A DNA stretch of 64,000 bases from Clostridiales bacterium (GCA_022508505.1 JAFLVC010000008.1:1-64000); one strand, 5' to 3'; shown: positions 25,653-34,230, counted from the first letter of the stretch. The notes: generated from the letters alone by a model not told the origin. Translations and numbers: made by a program.

Positions 25653-25740
25653 GTCGCATAAATGCGACAGCTCCCCTTATTAAGGGGAGCATGCTATCTA
25701 CTCAGCCGACTTCGCTGACAGATCCCCTTGTTAAGGAGGC
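25653..25740. repeat. Cluster of three small hairpins
   Basis: GTCGCATAAATGCGAC (25653-25668), GCTCCCCTTATTAAGGGGAGC (about 25670-25690) and TCAGCCGACTTCGCTGA (25702-25718) are short palindromes in a row, followed by CCCCTTGTTAAGG. The set resembles a composite intergenic repeat element. Confidence 0.7.
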
Positions 25741-25900
25741 CTAATTGAAGTAATAGTGAATAGTGAAGATGTAGACATCTCCTCATTCCGTCGGTTGATA
25801 ACGTGCAGGTACGTTATTAACGTACCTGCCGCTTAAAAGTAAAAGACACGCATCTACTGCCATCATACCGAAACAGCCGAGGGATCCGGGCGAAGCCGCA

Positions 25901-25930
25901 AAAAAAGCGCGGGCATTTCTATCCCGCACT
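25901..25930 (-). terminator. Terminator downstream of the cyclophilin-like gene
   Basis: On the minus strand GTGCGGG and CCCGCGC pair around a loop of about eight bases and are followed by TTTTTT. Confidence 0.65.
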
Positions 25931-26035
25931 TCCTCTTTATTCGGCTCCCCTGTGTAAGACCCGGCTGCCGCTTGCGGCAGACTGAGGGACTGCCCCTCTT
26001 ATCTCTTATTTCTTATCTTAGCCACGAAGTGGCGC

Positions 26036-27079
26036 TTATATTTTACCTGTCCAGCCCCTATACCGAGTGGAGCCGTCCTTTTTGGGGTCTGTCATATACT
26101 TGATGAAATTGAAGTTTTCCCACTTCTTTTCGTCGAGGTTGTACACTTTGACAGAGCGTATATATATCGCGGGATCGGGCGGGCACCAAATGACGCCCGA
26201 CGTCGTCGACGACTTTTCTGTCGGCTGCGCCGTCGCCGCTATTTTCTTGAGGTTTTCAATCGTCTTATTGTTGAGCGCATAGCCTACCATAGTCGGTTTG
26301 AGCTCTCTTATTGTATAGCTCATGCCGTCGGCGGAGTTATTCACCACGCTGACGTAGTTGGACGGCTGCTCCTTGTACGACATCTGAAACTCAGTGCTCG
26401 TGTCGTTGTACAGGTACGCAAGAACGCCTACATCTTCGAGCCTTGTGGTGTTGATGCCGTTTTTATCGGCGTTGAGGTCGTAGCCGAACTTGTTGCACAC
26501 GTTGTCGGGGAACCACTTGTTGGGAATGGCTTTGAACTTTTCGCAATACGATTTGTTCTGCGCGTGGTGCTGAGTGTTATTGTATATACTTGAGCCGCCT
26601 TCCCACACCGTGGGCTGCTTTTCATAGCCGCCGAACCTAACCCATCCGTCCGTATCCCGGTCGGCATCGCCTGCGTCGAACAGAACGGTATTGTTGAAAT
26701 AACCGTTTTTGGCGAGGAAAATGAAATTAGAAGCTGCGATATCGTACTCATTCTCTTCTATGATGTATTCGAGCACCATTTCGTTGGACAGCTCAAAACG
26801 CGCGATTACGTTTTTGTAATTGCGGTACGGGTTGTCGATGTACATAAAGACGGGCACTATGAGCGCTATTATAAGCATGATAATAGCTATCGCGACGACG
26901 GCGCCGATTATAAAAGCGGTACGCTTCGACCGACGCTGCGACAAAACCATGGCTTGCTCTTCGGAAAGCCTTGTGAGCGGTTCTTCTTCCGTCTTGATCG
27001 GATTCAATTTGGATTGTTCCGCCAACCGCTTCTGCTTGCGTTCCTTTGCGGTGAGCGAATATGTGCGTTTGTTTTTCAA
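26036..27079 (-). CDS. Membrane-anchored cyclophilin-like protein
   Basis: A 347-residue protein starting at a TTG (27079) with GTAGGATATT before it. A basic cytoplasmic segment (1-52) is followed by one membrane helix (about 53-78) and an extracytoplasmic domain. Its start (VIARFELSNEMVLEYIIE, then ASNFIFLAKNGYFNNTVLFDAG) follows the layout of cyclophilin-type peptidyl-prolyl isomerases, but the FHR and QGGD active-site motifs are missing, so it may be a binding domain rather than an enzyme. It lies 10 bp after the DUF975 gene, so the two are co-transcribed and may work together at the membrane. Confidence 0.65.
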   Translation of the reverse strand: MKNKRTYSLTAKERKQKRLAEQSKLNPIKTEEEPLTRLSEEQAMVLSQRRSKRTAFIIGAVVAIAIIMLIIALIVPVFMYIDNPYRNYKNVIARFELSNEMVLEYIIEENEYDIAASNFIFLAKNGYFNNTVLFDAGDADRDTDGWVRFGGYEKQPTVWEGGSSIYNNTQHHAQNKSYCEKFKAIPNKWFPDNVCNKFGYDLNADKNGINTTRLEDVGVLAYLYNDTSTEFQMSYKEQPSNYVSVVNNSADGMSYTIRELKPTMVGYALNNKTIENLKKIAATAQPTEKSSTTSGVIWCPPDPAIYIRSVKVYNLDEKKWENFNFIKYMTDPKKDGSTRYRGWTGKI

Positions 27080-27089
27080 AATATCCTAC

Positions 27090-28676
27090 CTACTTATTAT
27101 CTCTTGTGCGACGTTCCTCGCGCTCTCTTCTTATGCGTTCCAAACGGCTCTCGCCCGTGGGCGTAATGCGCGACCTGTCGCGCGCAATTCCCGTGGGTCT
27201 TGCCTGCTGTTGCGGCTGTTGCGGTTGCTGCGGCTGCTGTTTTTCTTCCGGCCTTTGCGTGCGCGTGAGCGGCTTAAACTCGGCGCCTTCGGACTTCGGC
27301 ATATCGAAGTCTTTGATAAACTGCGCGAATTCGTCGTCGCTCATAACAGACTCGCCGCTCGCCTCGGAATCGGAAGGAATCGCCGTCACTGCGGGTCCGT
27401 CAATCGGCACTTCCGACTGAAAATCGTCCGCGGCGAACGAGTCGCTCTCTCGCGTCATAAAATCGTTTGGAGCGCTCTGCCTTTGCATGTCCGAAAAATA
27501 ATCGCGCTTGGGCGCCGATTCCGCTCCTCCCGAACCGGAGAACATCTTGTCTATCTTCTTGCCCATGACGTCGGACTCCGCTATTTCCTCGGGCGTGAGC
27601 TGCTTGACCGTCTCGACCAAATCGCTGTCTTCTATTGTGCGTACGCTCGCACTCGTCTTGTCGCTTTTGCCGGGGGTCTTCGCCTTTGACATCGGCGCGA
27701 TGGGCACCTCCGAAACCTCGGGTGCGCTTTGCCCGCCGCCGAAATCGCGCATTGCGGCTTGAAGATCGGAAATGTCATCCTCGCCGAGCGCTTCGATTGG
27801 CGGCACCGATGCCGCGCCCTGCACACTCGCCTGTCCCGCAGAATCGGGAGTCCCACCCGCAAACTGTTGATATGGCGGCTGACCGCCCTGCTGCTGTTGC
27901 ATATATTGTTGCGCCATCTGCGGAGGCACTTGTTGTGCCATTTGCGGAGGTATTTGCTGTTCCATCTGTGGAGGCATTTGCTGACCGAACGTACTGACCG
28001 GCTGAACAATGGGACGATACTCGGTTTTATCGCCCTGAAGATTGCGTTTATAATATACCGTTTTACACATGTTTATATACGGCAAGATGAAAATATAGCC
28101 GAGCCCGAACGTCAATAATCCGAGTATCCACCACCCGATCATTGACATCATCAAGCCGAAATATGATCCGACCTTGCCGCTCATAACCTTGCTCGACGCT
28201 GACAGCGCCGACGACGCCGTCATTTTGGGGTTTGCGACGAGGAGCTTGCCCGCCATTGTCGTGCGCATCAGATAGATTACACCGGGAACTATCAAGCACA
28301 GCAAAAGCAAAAAGCCCAAGAGCACGCGCTTTGCGTTGAGCTTGAATATTTTTGTCAGTCCGTTCCTTGCGAGCGTGTCGCCCAGCCTTCTGACGTTATA
28401 CGGTATGCACTTATACGACGCGATGTAAAAATCGATCATGGCGTGGTTTAATACGCCCATACCGATAAAAGCCAAGATGACGAGAATGCTGCCGTAAGCT
28501 ATGAAAATTATCGACACGATAAGGTTGTCTATCGCGCCTATGCTGACGATTGACAGAGCTATCATGACGAGCAAAATCGAAAACACCGCATATTCTACCA
28601 AGTAAAGTACGACGGCCTGATGCATATTGAGAGCGAGCTTACTGCGCGCTTCCGCTTTTATGTCCTTCCTATCCAT
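27090..28676 (-). CDS. DUF975-type membrane protein with long disordered tail
   Basis: A 528-residue protein. Residues 1-215 form a membrane domain of about six helices with the DUF975 features KAEARSKL at the N-terminus and a central DTLARNGLTKIFKLN. From about 230 on it is low in complexity: Gln/Pro-rich (QMPPQMEQQIPPQM), then acidic and Ser-rich, then a QQPQQPQQPQQQ stretch and a basic C-terminus. The start is the ATG at 28676 or the GTG one codon before it; there is no real leader because the promoter -10 ends nine bases upstream of the ATG. Function unknown; the tail may recruit partners on the inner membrane face. Confidence 0.7.
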   Translation of the reverse strand: MDRKDIKAEARSKLALNMHQAVVLYLVEYAVFSILLVMIALSIVSIGAIDNLIVSIIFIAYGSILVILAFIGMGVLNHAMIDFYIASYKCIPYNVRRLGDTLARNGLTKIFKLNAKRVLLGFLLLLCLIVPGVIYLMRTTMAGKLLVANPKMTASSALSASSKVMSGKVGSYFGLMMSMIGWWILGLLTFGLGYIFILPYINMCKTVYYKRNLQGDKTEYRPIVQPVSTFGQQMPPQMEQQIPPQMAQQVPPQMAQQYMQQQQGGQPPYQQFAGGTPDSAGQASVQGAASVPPIEALGEDDISDLQAAMRDFGGGQSAPEVSEVPIAPMSKAKTPGKSDKTSASVRTIEDSDLVETVKQLTPEEIAESDVMGKKIDKMFSGSGGAESAPKRDYFSDMQRQSAPNDFMTRESDSFAADDFQSEVPIDGPAVTAIPSDSEASGESVMSDDEFAQFIKDFDMPKSEGAEFKPLTRTQRPEEKQQPQQPQQPQQQARPTGIARDRSRITPTGESRLERIRREREERRTRDNK

Positions 28677-28684
28677 CACCTTAT

Positions 28685-28713
28685 ATTTTACAGCAATCGA
28701 AAAATTTTGTCAA
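28685..28713 (-). promoter_or_regulatory. SigA-type promoter of the DUF975 operon, near-leaderless
   Basis: TTGACA (28713-28708), 17-bp spacer, TAAAAT (28690-28685). +1 is predicted near 28678, within the GTG (28679-28677) and two bases before the ATG at 28676. Confidence 0.75.
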
Positions 28714-28751
28714 TACAATATTGTTACTTCTTTGTAAAATTTACGCAAAGC

Positions 28752-28773
28752 AAAAACCGCTCTTTGCGAGCGG
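28752..28773 (-). terminator. Terminator of the small membrane protein gene
   Basis: On the minus strand CCGCTC and GAGCGG pair around a 5-base loop, followed by five Ts, about 20 bp after the stop codon. Confidence 0.8.
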
Positions 28774-28791
28774 CTTTGCGTGTTGTTCCTA

Positions 28792-29010
28792 TTATATGGT
28801 CAAAATTTTCATGATGTGCTTCTGCGTAATCATCAGGACGAGGTCGATCAGCCAAACAATCCAGAAACCGAGGAAGATGCGGAGAATAGCCGCAACAATA
28901 TGGCCGTCGGACAAACGAGTGATGATACCGCAAATCCACGACGTCACAGGGATAATCGCGAGGATAACACTGACGAGGTACGAAAGACCGAAGTAATCGC
29001 TTTTTGCCAT
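28792..29010 (-). CDS. 72-residue two-helix membrane protein
   Basis: A short protein starting MAKSDYFG with two hydrophobic helices (about residues 10-32 and 40-63) and a short basic tail. The start at 29010 is supported by AAAGGAGTAAAAATC directly before it; a longer frame to 29070 would cross the promoter. It has its own consensus promoter and terminator, so it is a single-gene unit and probably well expressed. The size and helix pair recall small stress-related membrane proteins, but I cannot assign a family or function. Confidence 0.75.
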   Translation of the reverse strand: MAKSDYFGLSYLVSVILAIIPVTSWICGIITRLSDGHIVAAILRIFLGFWIVWLIDLVLMITQKHIMKILTI

Positions 29011-29041
29011 GATTTTTACTCCTTTTAATTTTTGTAGTTTC

Positions 29042-29070
29042 ATTATACTATGTATATGTCGCCGTGTCAA
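29042..29070 (-). promoter_or_regulatory. SigA consensus promoter of the 72-residue membrane protein
   Basis: TTGACA (29070-29065), 17-bp spacer, TATAAT (29047-29042). The -35 overlaps the stop codon of the pseudouridine synthase gene. Confidence 0.85.
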
Positions 29071-29915
29071 GTATATTTCGAAAATTTTGTCATAAATTCT
29101 GCGGCAAAACCGCTTACTGTTTCAAAACCCTTGCCGTTCAAATACTTGAGCGTTCCGCCTAGCCCTTCAAACGTCAGCTTGACTGCGGCGAGCATTTGAC
29201 TGCCGTCCGCTTCCGCAACTTTTACGCTCTCCCCGTACTTGGGATCGCCCACTATCGGACTTCCTATAAACGCGAGATGGGCGCGAATTTGGTGCGTCCG
29301 TCCCGTGTACGGATAAACGCGAAGAAGCGCGAAGTTGCCGACGCGCTCAACCGTCTCGTACTCGGTTACCATCGTCTTGTATCCCGCCTTTTCGGTTGCA
29401 GACACCGCCGCTATGCCGCCGCTGACCGCCGTGTACGCGGTGAGCGTATCGCGCTCATTCTTTGGCGGCGGACTTACGACGGCCTCGTAAACCTTGACTG
29501 CGTTTCGCTCCTTGAACGCTTTTTTTAATTCGAAGGCGGCCGCTTCCGACTTTGCAAAGACGATGAGCCCCGACGTATTGGTGTCGAGCCTGTGTACTGC
29601 GATGAGCTCTTTTCCGAAAAGAGTCGGAATGGCGTCGAACTCCACGCGCTTGGGCTTATCGAATATAACTACGTTTTCGTCCTCGTACACCACGGCGGGC
29701 GTAGGCTCTGAATACAGCGCGTCGGGAAGAAAAACCCTTATGGTCGTTCCCGCTTTGAGCTCCGCGTTTTTTCGCAGTCGCACGCCGTCCGCTTTGACCT
29801 CGCCGCTCTTTATCAGGACGTCAGCCTTAGCTCGAGACAACCCTGGCGCCGCTTTCAGCACCGCCTGAACTGCGCTCATATCATTATCCAAAACAAATTC
29901 CGTTTTTTTGCCCAT
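29067..29915 (-). CDS. RluA-family RNA pseudouridine synthase
   Basis: A 282-residue enzyme. Residues about 12-70 form an S4 RNA-binding domain (SRAKADVLIKSGEVKADG), followed by the RluA catalytic domain with the active-site segment HRLDTNTSGLIVFAKS, whose Asp isomerises uridine in RNA. The later RTHQIRAHLAFIGSPIVGD is the family's second signature. Whether rRNA or tRNA is the substrate is not clear from the sequence, so I give no symbol. AAGAGAAAACGAAC precedes the ATG. It starts 24 bp after feoB and probably shares that transcript. Confidence 0.9.
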   Translation of the reverse strand: MGKKTEFVLDNDMSAVQAVLKAAPGLSRAKADVLIKSGEVKADGVRLRKNAELKAGTTIRVFLPDALYSEPTPAVVYEDENVVIFDKPKRVEFDAIPTLFGKELIAVHRLDTNTSGLIVFAKSEAAAFELKKAFKERNAVKVYEAVVSPPPKNERDTLTAYTAVSGGIAAVSATEKAGYKTMVTEYETVERVGNFALLRVYPYTGRTHQIRAHLAFIGSPIVGDPKYGESVKVAEADGSQMLAAVKLTFEGLGGTLKYLNGKGFETVSGFAAEFMTKFSKYT

Positions 29916-29939
29916 GTTCGTTTTCTCTTTTAATGGTTA

Positions 29940-31928
29940 TTATCTTCTGATTGTTCTTGTCCTCGCCCTTGACGCTTTGACTGCGCGGCGCACGCCGATA
30001 ACCGCAAAACCAACTGTCGCCGCGCCGCCGACGCACGCCCATATTATTATTGCGAGCGGCGCATTTACTTGCGCGAGCGACCACGTCCCGTAATACGCAA
30101 ACGCTGCTAAGTATGCGACCGCCGTATGCACCGTTACCGACAGCAGCGTGCCTTTAAAACCAATCTCTTTAGATAGCGACGCGAGCGTCGCAACGCACGG
30201 CACGTACAGACAGGAAAATATCAAAAACGACACCGCCGCCGCATGGCTTCCGAACACCTCGCCCATGCCGCCGAGCGAAGCTATGACGGACACGAGCGTT
30301 TCTTTTGCGGCAACGCCGGACAAAAGTGCGGTTACGGCGCGCCAATCGCCGAAGCCGAGCGGCTTGAATACGGGCGCGATAAGCCCCGCAAACGTGCTCA
30401 TCAGGCTGCCGTCGCAACCGCCCGTAAATCCGTACCGCACCGAGAAGTTGGATAGTAGCCACATTATTGCGCTTACGCCGAGCACGACCGATCCTACGCG
30501 GACTATAAACGCAGCGACGCTCTTCAAAACAGCCTTAAACGTCCTTTTAACGGGCGGAAAACGATACGGCGGCATTTCCATCAAGAGCGGCTCCTCGCCG
30601 TCGTTGCGGGCTGCTATCCGCATTATTTTGAGCACGACAAGCGCCGCCAAAAACCCGATAACGTACATAGCGGCTACTAGAAGCGCCGAAAGATTGAAGT
30701 ATGCAGTGATCGCGGTGAACACGCTTAGCCGAGCGCTACACGGCACGAACGGCGTGACGAACGCCGCGCGCTTGCGCGCTTTTTTTTCCGCAATACCGCG
30801 GGTGGACAGCACCGCAGTTGCCGAGCACCCCAGCCCGAGTATGAGCGAGAACGCCGCCCTGCCGCTCAAGCCGAACCTTTTGAAAAACCCGTCCGACACG
30901 AATGCGACTCTGCTCATATACCCGCTGTCTTGCAGAAGCGTCGTCAACAGAAAGAGAAGCGTCACCTGCGGCAAGAAAGCGAGAATAGACCCCACTCCGC
31001 CTATTATGCCGTCTCCGATAAAGCCGCAAAGCCACTTCGGCATATCGGCGTTTTTGACAGGCTGCGCCGCGAGCGAAATGAGCCGTGTAAGAAGTTCGGA
31101 AAGCGGGCGTCCCGCCTCGAACGTTATGACGAACACCGCCGTCATTATCAAAAAGAATATGGGAAGCGCGGCCTTTCCCAATACTATCTTGTCGATTTTG
31201 TCGGTAACCGAATTGTGCCGCCGCCTTTCAATGACGCCGTTCAAAACGCCGTCGATATAGTGATACCTCATTCGTGCGGGCATGTCCCGCTCGCAATCGG
31301 CGCAGGTATCGCATGTACACTTGTTTTTTACGCCGAGTAGCTCCGCCATGTATTCGTCGCGCTCGACAAGCTTTAGTGCGGCAAACGCGGGCGTTATATG
31401 CTTTTGCCGCGCTTCATTCGCGTATGTTTGCGCGACGTCGCGCGTGTACGGCGGCGATGGCGAGTCCGCTTTTGCCGCTGCTTCGAGCACGGCGCGCCGC
31501 GGGTTTTCCATTCTTTCCGAAGTGCCGACGACGGGCACGCCGAGCCGCCTTTCGAGAAGCGCAAGGTCGACCTTGCCTTTTGCCTCGTCGAGCATGTTGA
31601 CTATTAGGACTACCTTTTTGCCCGCTTCGAGCACCTGCGTCAAAAGATACAGGTTGCGGCGAAGGTTGTTGACCTCGGCGACGAACAACACCACGTCGTA
31701 ATCACCGAATAAAATTCCGTCGCGCGTAATCTCCTCTTCCTTTGAGCGCGCAGTGAGCGAATAGCAGCCCGGAAGGTCGACCAAGGTGTCGCTCGTTCCG
31801 GTTATGCGCTTTTCGCATACGTCCACCGTAACACCGTGCCAATTTCCGACGGGGGCAGACGAACGCGTCAGGCGGTTGAACAGCGTAGTTTTCCCTACGT
31901 TGGGATTTCCGCACAGCGCAAGCCTCAC
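29940..31928 (-). CDS. feoB: Ferrous iron transporter FeoB
   Basis: A 662-residue inner-membrane Fe(II) transporter. The N-terminal G domain has GNPNVGKT (residues 7-14) and DLPGCYSL; a cysteine-rich stretch (CTCDTCADCERD) lies near the domain junction around residues 200-215. The membrane part has the two Gate motifs, each with an internal Cys-containing segment (LGCSATAV and FVPCSARL), and about ten helices. Start and stop of feoA overlap by four bases (ATGA), so the pair is translationally coupled. The cysteine cluster in the linker is unusual and could bind metal. Confidence 0.95.
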   Translation of the reverse strand: MRLALCGNPNVGKTTLFNRLTRSSAPVGNWHGVTVDVCEKRITGTSDTLVDLPGCYSLTARSKEEEITRDGILFGDYDVVLFVAEVNNLRRNLYLLTQVLEAGKKVVLIVNMLDEAKGKVDLALLERRLGVPVVGTSERMENPRRAVLEAAAKADSPSPPYTRDVAQTYANEARQKHITPAFAALKLVERDEYMAELLGVKNKCTCDTCADCERDMPARMRYHYIDGVLNGVIERRRHNSVTDKIDKIVLGKAALPIFFLIMTAVFVITFEAGRPLSELLTRLISLAAQPVKNADMPKWLCGFIGDGIIGGVGSILAFLPQVTLLFLLTTLLQDSGYMSRVAFVSDGFFKRFGLSGRAAFSLILGLGCSATAVLSTRGIAEKKARKRAAFVTPFVPCSARLSVFTAITAYFNLSALLVAAMYVIGFLAALVVLKIMRIAARNDGEEPLLMEMPPYRFPPVKRTFKAVLKSVAAFIVRVGSVVLGVSAIMWLLSNFSVRYGFTGGCDGSLMSTFAGLIAPVFKPLGFGDWRAVTALLSGVAAKETLVSVIASLGGMGEVFGSHAAAVSFLIFSCLYVPCVATLASLSKEIGFKGTLLSVTVHTAVAYLAAFAYYGTWSLAQVNAPLAIIIWACVGGAATVGFAVIGVRRAVKASRARTRTIRR

Positions 31929-32137
31929 TGCTCGACCTCTATGCTTCGGGAAAGCTCGTCGCGCGTGACGGCCGAAAAATCGCCGAAGTCGATGAGCGCA
32001 GAGCCCCTCTTTTTCGCTTTTATGCGATAGGTCGCGCCGAGAAGCCCCATGTCAACCAAACGGCGGTGAGTGTCGCCGTCGCAGCCAACCGATTTTATTA
32101 CGCCGCTGTTGTTTTCGCTGTCGAAGATTGAAGCCAT
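31925..32137 (-). CDS. feoA: FeoA, SH3-like partner of FeoB
   Basis: A 70-residue protein with the SH3-like FeoA fold: DGDTHRRLVDMGLLGATY, KAKKRGSALIDFGDFSAVTRDELSRSIEVE. FeoA is a small cytoplasmic protein needed for FeoB function. ATG (32137) or the GTG just before it (32140) could be the start; AGGCGGTG lies directly upstream. A 10-bp hairpin ends within a few bases of that ribosome-binding site. It lies 45 bp after nrdR and may be co-transcribed with it. Confidence 0.9.
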   Translation of the reverse strand: MASIFDSENNSGVIKSVGCDGDTHRRLVDMGLLGATYRIKAKKRGSALIDFGDFSAVTRDELSRSIEVEQ

Positions 32138-32145
32138 CACACCGC

Positions 32146-32170
32146 CTTTACGCCGCTATACGGCGTAAAG
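32146..32170 (-). promoter_or_regulatory. Perfect hairpin before feoA
   Basis: CTTTACGCCG and CGGCGTAAAG (ten pairs, 5-base loop) end about eight bases before the feoA start, adjacent to its ribosome-binding site. No T run follows, so it is not a standard terminator; it could attenuate feoAB or adjust its translation. Confidence 0.5.
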
Positions 32171-32181
32171 ACCGTTGCGGC

Positions 32182-32628
32182 TTATTTAAACTCGTTGATA
32201 AACTCGATAAACGTCGTCACGTCGCGGAACTGTCGGTAAACGGAAGCGAACCTTATGTACGCGACCTGGTCAAGGCCTTTGAGCCGCTCCATGACCATTT
32301 CGCCTATCGCTTGCGAAGTTACCTCCTGTTCGAGCGAGTTGTATATCTGTTTTTCCACCGAAGCGCACAGGGCGTCGATGTCGCGAATTGCGACAGGGCG
32401 CTTTTCGCAAGCCTTGATGACGCCGTTCTTAATCTTGAGCGGATCGAATGGCTGGCGCGTTCCATCCGTCTTTACGACGAGTATGGGCGTCGACTCGATG
32501 ACCTCATACGTCGTGAAACGCTTGCCGCACTGCAAGCACTCGCGGCGGCGGCGTATGCTGTTGCCGTCGTCCGTCGAGCGCGAGTCCACTACCTTGCTTT
32601 CCGCATTTCCGCAATAAATACATTTCAT
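32182..32628 (-). CDS. nrdR: Transcriptional repressor NrdR
   Basis: A 148-residue ATP/dATP-sensing repressor of ribonucleotide reductase genes. The N-terminal zinc ribbon has C3, C6, C31 and C34 (MKCIYCG, CLQCGKRF), followed by the ATP-cone domain (VVKTDGTRQPFD, then ACEKRPV and VAYIRFASVYRQFRD). Length is standard. It lies near ymxH-like and sigG genes, an arrangement common in Clostridia. I do not see an NrdR box in its own promoter region. Confidence 0.97.
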   Translation of the reverse strand: MKCIYCGNAESKVVDSRSTDDGNSIRRRRECLQCGKRFTTYEVIESTPILVVKTDGTRQPFDPLKIKNGVIKACEKRPVAIRDIDALCASVEKQIYNSLEQEVTSQAIGEMVMERLKGLDQVAYIRFASVYRQFRDVTTFIEFINEFK

Positions 32629-32849
32629 GATATGCTTGTCCTCTCGTATCTATGAATTATAGCGATATACTTTTTACAGTATATCACAAGCAAAATATGC
32701 TTGCTTGCAATGGCATTTTTGCGCCGTGATTCAATGTCGCAGTCGCGTGAATTACGCGAGGCGCGTCAGCGCCACGATTGCAACGCAATCGTTACTGCGT
32801 ATATTATATCACAAGCAAAGCATTTTGTCTATCGTTTTATAATATTCGT

Positions 32850-33245
32850 TTAAGTCGCAACTTCCCAGCGCTTCGCGCAGTCGAACAACATGCACTTTTC
32901 GCATTTGCCGTCGCAGTCTTGCTCCTTGCGTTTTTTGGGTTGCGGCGGCGGTTCCGGCAAGCACTTTTGTTCCTGCGAGGGAACGCATTTGGGCGCGCCC
33001 GTCGCAAGGTCGATAATTTCGACGAGAATAACGTCCTCGCCTATTTTTTGCACGCACGACCACGGCACGAACAGGTCCTGCGCCTTTCCGAAAACGCCGC
33101 GCCTGCCGTAAGGCAAAACGACGCCGCTCACCTTGCCGCTTTCTATACCGAATATTATATCGGTGATGTGCCCCAGCCTTCTTCCGTCGCTGCCGTTTAT
33201 CACCTCGCGGCGACGAAGCTCACAAAAAGTAATGTCCGCTTCCAT
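32850..33245 (-). CDS. PRC-barrel protein of the YlmC/YmxH family
   Basis: A 131-residue protein. Residues 1-80 form one PRC-barrel domain as in YlmC/YmxH (FCELRRREVINGSDGRRLGHITDI, GVVLP, PWSCVQKIGEDVILVE). Such proteins occur in spore-formers near sigG. The C-terminal tail (about 85-131) is Pro- and Lys-rich and carries a Cys cluster (DCDGKCEKCMLFDC) not found in the short family members, perhaps a metal site. I start it at the ATG at 33245 because AGGGGTT lies before it and the family N-terminus begins there. It diverges from sigG. Confidence 0.8.
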   Translation of the reverse strand: MEADITFCELRRREVINGSDGRRLGHITDIIFGIESGKVSGVVLPYGRRGVFGKAQDLFVPWSCVQKIGEDVILVEIIDLATGAPKCVPSQEQKCLPEPPPQPKKRKEQDCDGKCEKCMLFDCAKRWEVAT

Positions 33246-33421
33246 AACCCCTATATATGAACAGTCGGCGCGAAGTGTTACAAAAACTTTTAAAATCCGC
33301 ATTCAATATGCTTTCGACATTCATTTTGCCGTGCGTTGTGTTAAACGCGCACAAACCGCGAATACATCGCACCGATAATAGCCAAACTCATTAAAAGCCA
33401 ACCGGCTACAAAAGAGGCATT

Positions 33422-34189
33422 ATGAACAATAGAGTGGAAATCTGCGGACTTGACACGTCCACGCTGCCAAAGCTGAAACACGAAGAGATGATGGATTTGA
33501 TAGTAAAGGCGCAAAACGGCGACGAGGTCGCGCGCGAACAGTTTATCATGGCAAATCTTCGGCTTGTTCTGTCCGTCACGCAACGCTTCGCGCAGAAAAA
33601 ACAGAGCGCCGACGACATATTTCAAGTAGGCTGTATCGGGCTCATCAAGGCGATGGAAAACTTTAACGTTTCGTACAACCTGCGCTTTTCTACCTACGCC
33701 GTGCCCATGATAATCGGTGAAATTCGCCGCTTTCTTCGCGACTGCTCGCCACTTCGCGTGTCTCGGTCTGTGCGCGACACGGCGTACCACGCGCTTCAGG
33801 CACGACAAAAGATAGAATACGAAACGGGCGACTCGGCGACCTTGGAGGACATCGCCGCGGCGCTCAACCTTCCCCTTTCGGACGTGGTGTACGCGCTCGA
33901 CGGCATATCCGATCCGATATCGCTGTTTGAGCCCATTTACCACGACGGCGACGACACTGTGCTCGTCATGGACCAGATTGAAAGCGGCGCCGACGAGAAC
34001 GCTTTATCTCGCATCGACATCGACGACGCGGTTTCCGCTCTCGGCGAGCGCGAACGTAAAATCCTCATGATGCGTTTTTACGAGGGCAAAACGCAGATGG
34101 AAGTAAGCAAAGAAATAGGCATCTCGCAAGCGCAGGTCTCACGCCTCGAAAAGACCGCCATCAAAACCATTCACAACAAAGTGGTATGA
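33422..34189 (+). CDS. sigG: Forespore RNA polymerase sigma factor SigG
   Basis: A 255-residue sigma-70-type factor for late forespore genes. The N-terminus NNRVEICGLDTSTLPKL is characteristic of SigG; region 2 (NLRLVLSVTQRF, DIFQVGCIGLIKAMENF) and region 4 (ERKILMMRFYEGKTQMEVSKEIGISQAQVSRLE) are intact. GAGGCATT precedes the ATG. It is one of few plus-strand genes. In Bacillus it follows sigE directly; here a phosphorelay cluster and two small genes lie between them, and it has the opposite orientation. I could not find a clear SigF/SigG promoter. Confidence 0.97.
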   Translation: MNNRVEICGLDTSTLPKLKHEEMMDLIVKAQNGDEVAREQFIMANLRLVLSVTQRFAQKKQSADDIFQVGCIGLIKAMENFNVSYNLRFSTYAVPMIIGEIRRFLRDCSPLRVSRSVRDTAYHALQARQKIEYETGDSATLEDIAAALNLPLSDVVYALDGISDPISLFEPIYHDGDDTVLVMDQIESGADENALSRIDIDDAVSALGERERKILMMRFYEGKTQMEVSKEIGISQAQVSRLEKTAIKTIHNKVV

Positions 34190-34230
34190 CGCAATTGACG
34201 TATGGCGAGCATTAGCACCTTTGCAAAGAC

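Larger units (their letters stand above)
25553..26035. other. Intergenic region of 483 bp rich in palindromes
   Basis: The region holds a cluster of short inverted repeats (25653-25740), a terminator at 25901-25930, and further GC-rich palindromic words near 25960-26030 such as GCCGCTTGCGGC. I see no gene in it. It looks like a landing site for small repeat elements of the kind common in Clostridia. Confidence 0.65.

Noticed and set aside
33245-33290. SigE or SigG promoter before the PRC-barrel gene
   Set aside because: CATATATA resembles a SigE -10, but no ATA-containing -35 occurs at 13-15 bp.
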